64,000 nt of DNA from Candidatus Raymondbacteria bacterium RIFOXYA2_FULL_49_16. GTDB lineage: Bacteria > Fibrobacterota > OXYB2-FULL-49-7 > XYB2-FULL-49-35. Positions within the stretch are counted from its first letter, which is position 1. Each line of letters begins with the position of its first letter. Below are positions 37,617 to 46,136 of the stretch, piece after piece. The notes under the pieces are model-generated. The model was not told the origin of the DNA. It saw nothing but the letters and a program-made list of their open reading frames with translations, and made no database searches. Location of the stretch: positions 55,571-119,570 of the forward strand of contig MFYT01000009.1 of the NCBI GenBank assembly GCA_001789205.1, in the 5' to 3' direction. The position numbers and the translations under genes are program-made.

Positions 37617-39176
37617 ATGCGGGTCTCCAAAGTCTTCATTATTTCTTTCCCGTTGGTCCTGCTCATGCTTTTTCTCCCAATCATACGGCCACACCATGCA
37701 TCCGCAGCCCCCTGCTTAACAAAACCGGTCAATGGAAGCGTGCTTTCAGCCTCGCTTGTACGCGTGGCCGTGGACGTTGACACGAATATGGATGCCGTCA
37801 AGAAAGTGACCTTCCTTGCCGGCTACTACAAATCACTCGATGTCCTCAAGATATACCGCTTTCCGGAACAACTGCCCGTGGATACCATCGGCATTGCTGA
37901 AAAATCGCCCTACGAGGTCTTGTGGGACATTTCCGGAATCCCTGATCAGGACCAATACCGCCTTTCATTCGGATTCGCTGTGGAATACAAGGATGGTGCA
38001 ACATTCACGAAAGATATGCAATACGGTGTGGCAAAGGAGCAGTTTTATATCATCGACAGGAATCCGGTCCTGAAAGGCATTACCCTGAATTCATTGTTCA
38101 TGGAACCGGCCCCTGTGGTCGACGGCGCGCTCAACGAATGGCGCACGTGCGATTCCGCTGTCTTTCACAACAATGACAACACCATCACCATCTGGTCGGC
38201 ATGGGACCAGCAACGGCTCTTTTTTGCCGCACGCGTACTTGACGACACCCTGGTAGCATTGCCTCACCGTGATTTCTCGGTCAGCAGGAGTGGTGAACAG
38301 TTCCTGAGAAACTTCCTCTGGGACGGCGTGGAGTTTGACTTTGATTTTAACAACAATCACAGTGAATTCAAGGATTCTGGCGACGCGGAGATTTGTATTG
38401 GCGTTGATTCCTCGTTTGTGGGACGCAAAGACTACGTTGTCAATGGCGGGAACATTGAACGGTTCGGCGCCGGGATAGCGTATTGCGTCCAGCGGATGTC
38501 CGAAGGATACTGCGTTGAAGTGGCTGTCCCCTGGAAGGACGCGGGCGTGCGGCCCAACAACGGAAAGACCATTGGGTTCGATGTCATCAACAAGGACCGG
38601 GACGACACTGCGGGCTACGCGCTCTTTTCATCGTGGAGCGGAGTCCAGAGCTTCAACAGCGACAACCCCAGCGAATGGGGCAATCTCAAGCTGACCGGGA
38701 ACAAAAAACCCTTCAAGGCCTTGCCCGTTGCGAGCATTGCCCTGTGCTTTTTATTGGCTGCCGTCCTTCTGGTTCTATGGAGGAAAAAGCCGGCAACAGC
38801 GCCTGCCGGAAACATGCCGGCAACAGCGTTCAGCCAGAGAGGCAGCGATGAGGACAGGATACGGATGATACGGGAGTATATTGAAGCGCATTACATGACC
38901 GAGGAATTCAACCTGAAACAGGCGGCTGACCATTTCAAGATGAATTATTCCTATTTCAGCACCCTTTTCAAGGATTTGCTGGGCCAGACGTTCCCGGATT
39001 ATATTAACAAGAAACGCATTGAAAAGGCCAAGGGACTGCTGAGAACAACCAATGCGTCCATCACCCAGATCGCCCTGGACCTTGGGTTTAAGACCCCTTC
39101 CTATTTCAACAAGATATTCAAGGACCTGGAGGGCGTTACGCCCTCTGATTACCGGGGTTCCGGTATCCAGGGATAA
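37617..39176 (+). CDS. Transmembrane AraC-family regulator with periplasmic CBM9-like domain
   Basis: A 519-residue protein. A signal segment (IISFPLVLLMLFLPIIRP) is followed by an Ig-like domain (about 30-140) and a CBM9/DOMON-like domain at about 165-360. That domain shows PVVDGALNEWRTCDSAVF, WSAWDQQRLFFAARVLDD, FLWDGVEFDFDFNN and YCVEVAVPWKDAGVRP. One helix lies at about 368-388 (LPVASIALCFLLAAVLLVLW), and an AraC domain at about 415-519 (QAADHFKMNYSYFSTL; SITQIALDLGFKTPSYFNKI). CBM9-like domains bind sugars, so direct glycan sensing is inferred. TATATT ends 10 bases before the ATG and there is no SD site. It converges with the PAS-AraC gene, 12 bases apart; its target is not evident. Confidence 0.87.
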   Translation: MRVSKVFIISFPLVLLMLFLPIIRPHHASAAPCLTKPVNGSVLSASLVRVAVDVDTNMDAVKKVTFLAGYYKSLDVLKIYRFPEQLPVDTIGIAEKSPYEVLWDISGIPDQDQYRLSFGFAVEYKDGATFTKDMQYGVAKEQFYIIDRNPVLKGITLNSLFMEPAPVVDGALNEWRTCDSAVFHNNDNTITIWSAWDQQRLFFAARVLDDTLVALPHRDFSVSRSGEQFLRNFLWDGVEFDFDFNNNHSEFKDSGDAEICIGVDSSFVGRKDYVVNGGNIERFGAGIAYCVQRMSEGYCVEVAVPWKDAGVRPNNGKTIGFDVINKDRDDTAGYALFSSWSGVQSFNSDNPSEWGNLKLTGNKKPFKALPVASIALCFLLAAVLLVLWRKKPATAPAGNMPATAFSQRGSDEDRIRMIREYIEAHYMTEEFNLKQAADHFKMNYSYFSTLFKDLLGQTFPDYINKKRIEKAKGLLRTTNASITQIALDLGFKTPSYFNKIFKDLEGVTPSDYRGSGIQG

Positions 39177-39188
39177 CTCTGATGAAAG

Positions 39189-40868
39189 CTATTGTTCCTG
39201 GTGCCCATATTCTCCAAGGCTGCACCCAAACCGTTTTTTAAAAAGCTTCCGGAAATTCGACGCGTCATCGAAACCCACCATTTCGTACACCTCGACGATC
39301 TTAAACTTTTTGCTGTCCAGCAATGTCTGGGCCTCCCGTAAACGCAATTCCGTCTGATACGCCTTGGGGCTTGCGCCGAAAAAGGCCTTGAATTTTGTTA
39401 TGAAATATTCATAACTCATATAGCATTTCTTCGCAAGGCTTCTGAAATCGATTCGCCGAAAAAAATTCTTCTGGATATATTCTCGCGCATCTTCAAAATA
39501 AGTGAGATAATAATCTTTTTTATTATACGAAGGGAGTATTGGTACCGGGTAAAATCTAACCGCAAGAACGGATTTATTGTTCAGATAACTTATTGGCTCC
39601 GTTGAAAACCGGAAGAGTTTGCCCGGCGTGGAAACAAAAGAAATCAGCTGCGGCTCCTTTTCCTCCATTTCTTCTATGTTGAAAAGGGTCGGCCGGGTCT
39701 TAATGGTAAAAGCGTCAATGACCAGCGGTTTTGTATACACGTACAAGGAGATAAAGGAAGCGCGGGGCCCGAAAATAGGCTGCGTATCGTTGTAGCACAC
39801 GGCAGGAACACCGTTCAGGTCAATGGTGAATTGGGCGCCAATACGCCGTAGAGTAATTTTGGTGCGTGAATTTTTACGGCCCATGTCCGCGCTGCCGGTG
39901 CATATCTCCACCATCCTCCGGTTAAATGCGTATAAGAACCGGTCCCGTATCTGCAAATCGAAATGATAGGCCAACTCGAACTTTGCCGAAACCGTTCCTC
40001 CGGAAAACAGATGATCAAAACCTATTGTCACGTCATTGTCAGACAGGTTCGCGAATTGCATGTCCACCTCAATGTCCTGCTCCGGGAAATTCACCGCTTT
40101 ATTCAATAGGACAAGGGGGTTCCTGTGGGTTTCGCGATCGTCCCTTTCAAGCACTAGCCGGTTGCTCCGGCAGCGAACGTGGGCGTGGTTCGTTATAAAA
40201 ATCTCTTTCAACAGCGCATCGGTCAGCGGGTCCTTTAAAAGATTATAAATGGTTTTCCACTCATGCCCTTTTCTTGCCGCGGTTTTTTTTATATAATCGA
40301 CCTTTTTATGCGACATGAAAAGGTTGGCGGTTTTATATTCCGCGGGCAAAAGATCCGTGACCGGCTTGTCGGCGATCGCATCTTCGTTAACATAATTTAG
40401 CATGTCAAGAAACAGAAGGTTGTACGAGATTATCCTCATGTCCGGATCAAGAAAAATCACCGGGGTGTTTTCACTCCGGTAGAGCGTGGCGAACGTTTTG
40501 ACAAGAGGAGCGGTATATGTCTGCGGAGAAAGCGTTATCAGAGTATACCGTTTGCCGGCGGCGCTAAACCATTGTGAAAACGAAAAAAGATAGATGCTCT
40601 CATTGTCCATGTTTCCCGGATGGCCGGCTTGCACGTACAGCTCCGGTGGGCACGGGGAAAGAGCCGTACCGCTTCGTGGGTTGAGATACCGGTTCGCTTC
40701 AAAACTTAAGGGGACCAGGAACTTGCCAAGCATCTGTCCATATATATCGCGTTCTTTGAACTTTTTCATTTCACCAGGGAGTGAAATTATTTTCCTGATT
40801 TTCCCATTTTTATCGACAATAAACTGGCCAATCGTTGGACTCTGGGGGAGCGTAAACCGGGTTTTCAT
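39189..40868 (-). CDS. Cytoplasmic AraC-family regulator with PAS-like and lectin-fold-like domains
   Basis: A 559-residue protein without signal peptide or membrane helix. A PAS-like domain lies at about 125-195 (TPVIFLDPDMRIISYNLLFL). A beta-rich middle part (about 240-420, with QFANLSDNDVTIGFDHL) resembles a concanavalin-type sandwich. The AraC domain is at about 462-559 (SLAKKCYMSYEYFITK; KIVEVYEMVGFDDASNFRKL). It is divergent from the SGNH gene at 41135. Paired TACCCTT sites begin 30 bases upstream of its ATG, which suggests it controls both itself and the neighbour, and perhaps two more genes with the same site arrangement. The ligand is unknown. Confidence 0.82.
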   Translation of the reverse strand: MKTRFTLPQSPTIGQFIVDKNGKIRKIISLPGEMKKFKERDIYGQMLGKFLVPLSFEANRYLNPRSGTALSPCPPELYVQAGHPGNMDNESIYLFSFSQWFSAAGKRYTLITLSPQTYTAPLVKTFATLYRSENTPVIFLDPDMRIISYNLLFLDMLNYVNEDAIADKPVTDLLPAEYKTANLFMSHKKVDYIKKTAARKGHEWKTIYNLLKDPLTDALLKEIFITNHAHVRCRSNRLVLERDDRETHRNPLVLLNKAVNFPEQDIEVDMQFANLSDNDVTIGFDHLFSGGTVSAKFELAYHFDLQIRDRFLYAFNRRMVEICTGSADMGRKNSRTKITLRRIGAQFTIDLNGVPAVCYNDTQPIFGPRASFISLYVYTKPLVIDAFTIKTRPTLFNIEEMEEKEPQLISFVSTPGKLFRFSTEPISYLNNKSVLAVRFYPVPILPSYNKKDYYLTYFEDAREYIQKNFFRRIDFRSLAKKCYMSYEYFITKFKAFFGASPKAYQTELRLREAQTLLDSKKFKIVEVYEMVGFDDASNFRKLFKKRFGCSLGEYGHQEQ

Positions 40869-40897
40869 ATATATCGGGAGATGAATTGTTAAATAAA

Positions 40898-40954
40898 TAC
40901 CCTTGATCGTGTAATTTTTACCCTTATGATTTTACCTTTTCTATAATATATTAT
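40898..40954 (+). promoter_or_regulatory. TACCC-TACCC-TATATTAT promoter, copy 1
   Basis: TACCCTT at 40898 and again at 40919 (21 bases apart), then TATATTAT at 40947-40954, 28 bases after the second site. The same arrangement is found before the genes at 51952 and 61830. The promoter reads toward the SGNH gene with a leader of about 180 bases, and the sites also sit at the start of the divergent regulator gene. Confidence 0.6.
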
Positions 40955-41040
40955 AATCGGAACCAGTGATGGAATGAGGACATGCAGCATCAACTATCAT
41001 AAAAAATGTCCCTAGGAAAATAATGCCCGCGAAAAGGCCG

Positions 41041-41091
41041 GCAGCAGCGTCCGGTTTAACCCCATCCCCCCCCCAAACCGGGCGCTGCTGC
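41041..41091. repeat. Long hairpin in the leader of the SGNH gene
   Basis: Arms 41041-41057 and 41075-41091 pair over 17 bases (GCAGCAGCG core) with one G-U. The 17-base loop ends in nine C. TTT follows on the plus strand. It could be a terminator or attenuator, or a mobile palindrome. It lies between the shared promoter and the SGNH start. Confidence 0.6.
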
Positions 41092-41134
41092 TTTATGCAC
41101 TAATGATACAGTATGTTGTTCTTGGAGGATACAT

Positions 41135-42247
41135 ATGAAAAAACAAGCGCTGTTATTCATCGCATGCGCCGCGCTTTCAATCCATGGTTTGGATTTTAGC
41201 GTATACACAACCATTGACCAGGAAACCAAGGATTCCCTGCGCGCTAACTGGCTCGCTAAATTCCCTGCGTCCGGCTATGTACATGGTAATGTGGCCACGT
41301 TTGGCGCAAGTGTAACAAACTCACGCGCCTTTTGGTGCCCTTTTCCAGGCAGCGCCACTGGCGTTGTTCCCAACACCAATGCGGAAAGCTACCTCATTGA
41401 CAAGGACGATGACGCCAATTGCGCGGTCAACGGATATACTGTCGACGACGGGATATTGTGCCTTTCCGGCGCCATGAACACGTTAAAGCCCGAAGTCATC
41501 ATCTGTAAATATGGCGGAAACGACATCTTTAAAAACAAGCTTTCCACTTTTCCACGCAGGTTCCGCCAGTATATTACAATAATTCTTTTAAAAGGCATCA
41601 TTCCTATCATGAGCACTATAAACCCGGTCATGGATAACGGTATTGATCTTACGCCTGAGGTCCTGGCGGCAAATGATTCGGTGAGGGCTATCGCGCGGGA
41701 AAAGCACGTTGTTTTAGTGGATTACTGGCAGGCCTTCATGGATTATACAAACAACAATCCTTTCACAGCCACATGGTTTGGTGACCAGTATGTCCATCCT
41801 TCCGGCGGATGCAATCTGACCGATACCGCGACCCCCGCGTGCGGATATGGGATCAGAAACGCCGTGTCGTGGCATGCGGTAAATAAAGTCTACCGAATCA
41901 TCGTAGAAAATGGCACGCCTGATCACGTGGGACTTGAACAGCAAGCCGCACGCTCCGGAGGCTTCATACATGCGCTTGAAGCATATCCAAATCCGTTCAA
42001 TGCGAACACGGTAATAACAATGACGAATGACGAATTATCAGACATAGCGGGAATGAATCCTGAATTGAAGATATATAATATACGGGGCAAGATGGTCGCT
42101 GATTTATCATCGAATACTCGTAATCCGAAATTCATAATTCATAATTCTTTTAAATGGAACGCTTCGAATTTCCCAAGCGGGGTCTATACGATACGGGCCA
42201 AAAAGGGGAACACGATTGCATCGAAAAACATATTCCTGATAAAATGA
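41135..42247 (+). CDS. Secreted SGNH/GDSL-family hydrolase with sorting-like tail
   Basis: This 370-residue protein has a short signal peptide (ALLFIACAALSIHG) and an SGNH hydrolase domain (about 25-275). Block I is TFGASVTNS (Ser nucleophile, GAS in place of GDS), block III is CKYGGNDIF, and the C-terminal Asp/His segment is FGDQYVHPSGG. Such enzymes remove acetyl or other acyl groups from carbohydrates. The sorting-like tail starts at about 283 (YPNPFNANTVITM); both of its loops are encoded by 7-base tandem repeats. GGAGG precedes the ATG. It is first in a run of same-strand genes reaching 51779. Confidence 0.82.
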   Translation: MKKQALLFIACAALSIHGLDFSVYTTIDQETKDSLRANWLAKFPASGYVHGNVATFGASVTNSRAFWCPFPGSATGVVPNTNAESYLIDKDDDANCAVNGYTVDDGILCLSGAMNTLKPEVIICKYGGNDIFKNKLSTFPRRFRQYITIILLKGIIPIMSTINPVMDNGIDLTPEVLAANDSVRAIAREKHVVLVDYWQAFMDYTNNNPFTATWFGDQYVHPSGGCNLTDTATPACGYGIRNAVSWHAVNKVYRIIVENGTPDHVGLEQQAARSGGFIHALEAYPNPFNANTVITMTNDELSDIAGMNPELKIYNIRGKMVADLSSNTRNPKFIIHNSFKWNASNFPSGVYTIRAKKGNTIASKNIFLIK

Positions 42248-42282
42248 CGATAGACCTGGTTCTTAAAAAAGGGGGTACTGCA

Positions 42283-43254
42283 ATGTCAGTTATTAAATCA
42301 ATGATCTGCATTATAAGTCTTACCAGCATCGCTTTTGGATATTTTCCTACGGATTATACCGGATACGAGATGATTGAATTGCGCAACACAAAACAGGCCT
42401 GGCTCAGCAGCGCTTCCGCGGAGCAGTCTGGAAATCTTTGGCCGTCTTTTACATTTTACAAGTTTAATGTTTCGCATCTCCTGCTCATGGACTGGGATGT
42501 CTCATCTCTACCGCCGTTTGAGGAAATAGCCGGGGTTCAGATGGTTTTTGGCGAAGATGAAAGATGGCTAACAACAGTCTCGGGTATTTATTATAATTGC
42601 GTACGATCCGACAGCGATTGGACGCAGGCATCGGGTTCCGCGTTTACAGTTTCCGCACCGCACGGAGAACCAAGTTATTTATTTTGTCAAAGTCCTGATG
42701 TGCCATGGGCTGCCAGCGCTGCGAACCTAAAGGAATTGTTGATGGCATCAGACACCTACAGGCCATTGGAAAACAATAGGGCCAATGAATTTCATGCATC
42801 AGGAGTCTGCCTTGGTGAAATTATCTTTGATCTTGACCTGCCGGCAATAAAGGATCTGCTTGAAGGAACCTGTCACGGCCTTTGTTTTTGGGGGGGCTCA
42901 CCGGATAGATATATATGCAATTTATATAGATTACGCGTGTATAAAAATCAGGATAAAATTGAAGCTGCGACCCAAAAAAACAACACCAGCGATCAAATAT
43001 TGCTATTTCCTAATCCCGCAAACCCCTCGATTAACATTCAGTGTCCTGAAGAGATGGTCGAGGCGCACATTTCAATATTTTCAATTAATGGGGATAAACT
43101 AAAAACCATATCAACATCAAAGAACAGCGTGTTCTGGGATGGAACGGATAGTGATGGTAAAAAGGTTACTACTGGTCTTTATATATATAAGGTATCGGGG
43201 AGCATTAATGGTACACATACTCTTTTTACGGGAAAATTTATTGTAAACAAATAA
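42283..43254 (+). CDS. Secreted DNRLRE/CBM-like protein with sorting-like tail
   Basis: From the ATG at 42283 (GGGGG upstream) this is 323 residues with a signal peptide (IKSMICIISLTSIAFG). The single domain (about 22-225) shares with the protein at 54299 the segments GYEMIELRNTKQAWLSS, LLMDWDVSSLPPFEEIAGV, CVRSDSDWTQA and LKDLLEG-like (IKDLLEGTCHGLCFWGGS). This jelly-roll pattern resembles DNRLRE/disaggregatase-type carbohydrate-binding modules. No catalytic motif was seen. The tail starts at about 241 (FPNPANPSINIQC), a divergent form of the motif. Confidence 0.72.
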   Translation: MSVIKSMICIISLTSIAFGYFPTDYTGYEMIELRNTKQAWLSSASAEQSGNLWPSFTFYKFNVSHLLLMDWDVSSLPPFEEIAGVQMVFGEDERWLTTVSGIYYNCVRSDSDWTQASGSAFTVSAPHGEPSYLFCQSPDVPWAASAANLKELLMASDTYRPLENNRANEFHASGVCLGEIIFDLDLPAIKDLLEGTCHGLCFWGGSPDRYICNLYRLRVYKNQDKIEAATQKNNTSDQILLFPNPANPSINIQCPEEMVEAHISIFSINGDKLKTISTSKNSVFWDGTDSDGKKVTTGLYIYKVSGSINGTHTLFTGKFIVNK

Positions 43255-43317
43255 AAGTAATATATATTATAAAAGAGGTTATTTCAATCTTGGGGTCAAA
43301 TTACATGGGGAGGATAA

Positions 43318-44895
43318 ATGAATGCTTCTAAAAAGCCTGGAACCAGCGCTTGCCGCGTACAAATACCGGCATGGTGGCTGGTAACCATTTTTAGCCTGGG
43401 AATGGCTGTTCCAGCGCTCATTTTTGCACAACAGGATTCCGCAAAGGTCCTTTTTCCCTGGAACCTTACCTATCAGGGCGCTTTTCGTCCAAAAGCAGGA
43501 CCAGTAACCAGCGACAATACCTCGTTCCGCTATGGCGGTGACGCATTTGCCTATTATCCTAATGGCGATCCGAGCGGACCCAACGACGAGTATCCTGGTT
43601 CTTTGTACGGCGGCGGTTTTGGCGAGGACGATTATGTGTCGGAAATAACCATTCCCGCACCCGTCATCTCACCGGCAAAAACCATGGCCGACCTTCCGGA
43701 ATCCGCTCCTTTGCAAACATTCGTCAACCCATTCACAAGTCTTCCGGGCTATGCAAAAATGGGGGTTACCGGCCTTACGTACCTTCCTGCCCAAGGCCAG
43801 CAGACCTCTCCAAAACTGTACGCAAACATCTGCGATGGCTATAAATCCATGTCCAACGCAGTGACAATGGCATGGATGGACCTTGACCTGTCCAACCCCA
43901 ACATAGCTGGATTCTGGCGGGCCGGAAGTTCCATTGAATGGAACATAGGTTCCTATATGTTTGAAATTCCCGCTTCCTGGGCTGATATCTACGCGCCTGG
44001 CAGGATACTTGCTTCAGGAAGGATGCGCAACTGGGGAGGCATGGGTCCAAACCTTTTCGCCTGCGCCCCGTGGAAAGAGGGCAATCCGCCTGCTTCGGGT
44101 GACACCCTGGATAGCGTCACAACGTTAATGGAATATGGGACAGCTGAAGAGCAGGAAGACCGTTCATTTTCAATCTGCAGTTGGTATACTGCCGGCGCAT
44201 GGCTTACTTTTGGAAGCAGGTCCGCGATTGTCATGGCAGCAACAAACAATTACAGCCTGGATTGGAGCTATTTCAGCGGTCCTTTTGGCACTGGCATATA
44301 TCCCAGCCTGCTCTTTTACGATCCTGCCGACGTTGCGGATGTCGTACAGGGCCAAAAGCAGCCCTATGAACCCAAATGGTATGCCAGGAAAAATCTTGAT
44401 AAATATTATATCGGGTTGAAAGTCCCTCCGACCAACAGCGGTAATCTCAATATTGAAGAAGGCCGGTACGAGAATGCCGGCATGGCCTATGACCGCCAGA
44501 GAGGCGTATTGTACGTGGCCCAGAGAGGGCATTTCGGTACCAGTAGTTATCCGATTGTACACGTGTTCCGGATCGATACGACAGTCACTGCCTCTATGGA
44601 AAAGACCGGTTTGAGGAAAACGGACGCCTTTTATTTATCGGCAAGTCCCAATCCTTTTAATCCCCGGGTGACCATTTCATTGTTCCCGCACGCCCCTGGC
44701 TTTACTCCCCTGGAAGAGGGAATGGTCCTGGACATTTACTCCCTGCAGGGAATGCGCGTCACGAGCCTTTCCGCATTATCGGGCAATCCGTATGCATTCA
44801 ACTGGCATGCGGCCGCATGTCCAAGCGGCATATATATCGCCCGGATAAGGATTGGGAAGGCAATACTCTCAAAAGCGATTACACTGCTGAAATAA
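43318..44895 (+). CDS. Secreted protein of unknown function (propeller-like), relative of the protein at 25307
   Basis: A 525-residue protein with a signal peptide (WWLVTIFSLGMAVPALIFA). The body (about 40-430) is Gly/Trp/Pro-rich with repeated beta segments and shares motifs with the protein at 25307. Examples are RMRNWGGMGPNLFACAPWKE, DPADVADVVQGQKQPYEPKW and AYDRQRGVLYVAQRG. No known family was recognised. The tail begins at about 442 (SPNPFNPRVTISL). GGGGAGG precedes the ATG, and TATATTAT at 43263-43270 may be a local -10 box. Confidence 0.72.
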   Translation: MNASKKPGTSACRVQIPAWWLVTIFSLGMAVPALIFAQQDSAKVLFPWNLTYQGAFRPKAGPVTSDNTSFRYGGDAFAYYPNGDPSGPNDEYPGSLYGGGFGEDDYVSEITIPAPVISPAKTMADLPESAPLQTFVNPFTSLPGYAKMGVTGLTYLPAQGQQTSPKLYANICDGYKSMSNAVTMAWMDLDLSNPNIAGFWRAGSSIEWNIGSYMFEIPASWADIYAPGRILASGRMRNWGGMGPNLFACAPWKEGNPPASGDTLDSVTTLMEYGTAEEQEDRSFSICSWYTAGAWLTFGSRSAIVMAATNNYSLDWSYFSGPFGTGIYPSLLFYDPADVADVVQGQKQPYEPKWYARKNLDKYYIGLKVPPTNSGNLNIEEGRYENAGMAYDRQRGVLYVAQRGHFGTSSYPIVHVFRIDTTVTASMEKTGLRKTDAFYLSASPNPFNPRVTISLFPHAPGFTPLEEGMVLDIYSLQGMRVTSLSALSGNPYAFNWHAAACPSGIYIARIRIGKAILSKAITLLK

Positions 44896-44908
44896 AAAAG
44901 GGGATGCG

Positions 44909-46066
44909 ATGAAAACAATACCACTTGCCTGTATTCTATGCGTCCTGTGGGCGGCCAATGGTTTTTCCCAGGCCCCGGACGTACTGTGGACAAAATATTT
45001 TTCGAAAGACTCTCTCCATAACGACAAAACCGGCGATCAAAACGGCATCCGTTCGCATTACATCATTGAAACACAGGACAAAGGATTTGCCATAACAGGC
45101 CATTGCTGCTGTTATCATTGTACCGGCGACCTCTTTGCCATGAAAACGGATTCAGCTGGCAGGATTGTGTGGTCGCAAAGATTTGACGACAATGATAAGG
45201 ATGAGGTTGGAAACTGCATCCAGCAGACCGCGGACGGAGGATATATCATAGGAGGTGTCACCGAGGGCAGTCTGTTTATTATCCGGACCGATGCTTTGGG
45301 GAATGAGACCTGGAGAAGGATCTACAGTAAAAGCGGCACGTATTTTGGCTCCATCTATTCATTACGTGTGACATTTGACAATGGATTCATCGCCAGCGGC
45401 TATAGTTTTCCCGTTGGTTCAGGCAGCAGTGATGCCTACCTCCTCCGCTTGGATTCCAATGGGGACACTCTGTGGACCAAGACCTTTGGCGGAAGCGCTC
45501 ACGACTGGGGCCGGTGTGTGCAGCAGACGCAAGACAGCGGATTTATTATTTGCGGCGCCACAAATGCCTGTGGTGCGGGACAGGAGGATCTGTATTTTAT
45601 CCGCACCAATGCATCCGGGAACACACTGTGGACAAAGCAATTCGGAAAGCCAGAAGTGAACAGCGGCGGTTATTATATAGCACAGATGCAGGACAATGGA
45701 TTCGCTGTTGTGGGACATACCAACGACTACCAGGACATATATCTGCTCAGGACCAATGCGAATGGCGACACCCTTTGGACCAAGACAATTGGGGCAGATA
45801 GTACGACAGAATGGGGCAGGTCATTGAAGCTCATGCCTGATGGAGGATTCCTGATTGGCGGCCTTATTGGCGTAAACCGTCCTTCAGGGTATCTGGTCCG
45901 CACCGATGCTTCGGGAAACGTGGCATGGACAAAAGTCCTGGACAATGGCAAGAGGACACTCATTATGGGCATGGAATTGACGTCAGACAACGGAATCGTT
46001 GTCACAACACGGATACACACAGGATCAACAGCTGAAGACGGGTTTGACGTCATTAAACTTAAATAG
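44909..46066 (+). CDS. Secreted beta-propeller-like repeat protein without a sorting-like tail
   Basis: This 385-residue protein has a signal peptide (IPLACILCVLWAANGFS), then about six units of roughly 55 residues with the pattern x-T-x-D-G/S-G-F-I-I-x-G-x-T, then L/I-R-T-D/N-A-x-G-D/N-x-L-W-T-K. Examples are QQTQDSGFIICGATN and RTNANGDTLWTKTIGA. This is the delta-60/propeller-like repeat of extracellular proteins. It ends at FDVIKLK with no PNPFNP domain, the only secreted non-regulator of the island without one, so it may stay periplasmic or leave by another route. It begins 13 bases after the previous stop. Confidence 0.78.
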   Translation: MKTIPLACILCVLWAANGFSQAPDVLWTKYFSKDSLHNDKTGDQNGIRSHYIIETQDKGFAITGHCCCYHCTGDLFAMKTDSAGRIVWSQRFDDNDKDEVGNCIQQTADGGYIIGGVTEGSLFIIRTDALGNETWRRIYSKSGTYFGSIYSLRVTFDNGFIASGYSFPVGSGSSDAYLLRLDSNGDTLWTKTFGGSAHDWGRCVQQTQDSGFIICGATNACGAGQEDLYFIRTNASGNTLWTKQFGKPEVNSGGYYIAQMQDNGFAVVGHTNDYQDIYLLRTNANGDTLWTKTIGADSTTEWGRSLKLMPDGGFLIGGLIGVNRPSGYLVRTDASGNVAWTKVLDNGKRTLIMGMELTSDNGIVVTTRIHTGSTAEDGFDVIKLK

Positions 46067-46136
46067 TTTCTGTTTAAATTCGTTGATTTTGACAGGATAA
46101 TCCATAGCAAATTTAAATTATCAAAAAGGAGAATTC

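Noticed and set aside
41041-41091. Riboswitch in the leader of the SGNH gene
   Set aside because: A single long stem with a C-rich loop matches no known aptamer layout.
42154-42283. Longer N-terminus for the CBM-like protein, starting inside the SGNH gene
   Set aside because: The extension would hide the signal peptide; the ATG at 42283 has a GGGGG site and begins the hydrophobic segment.
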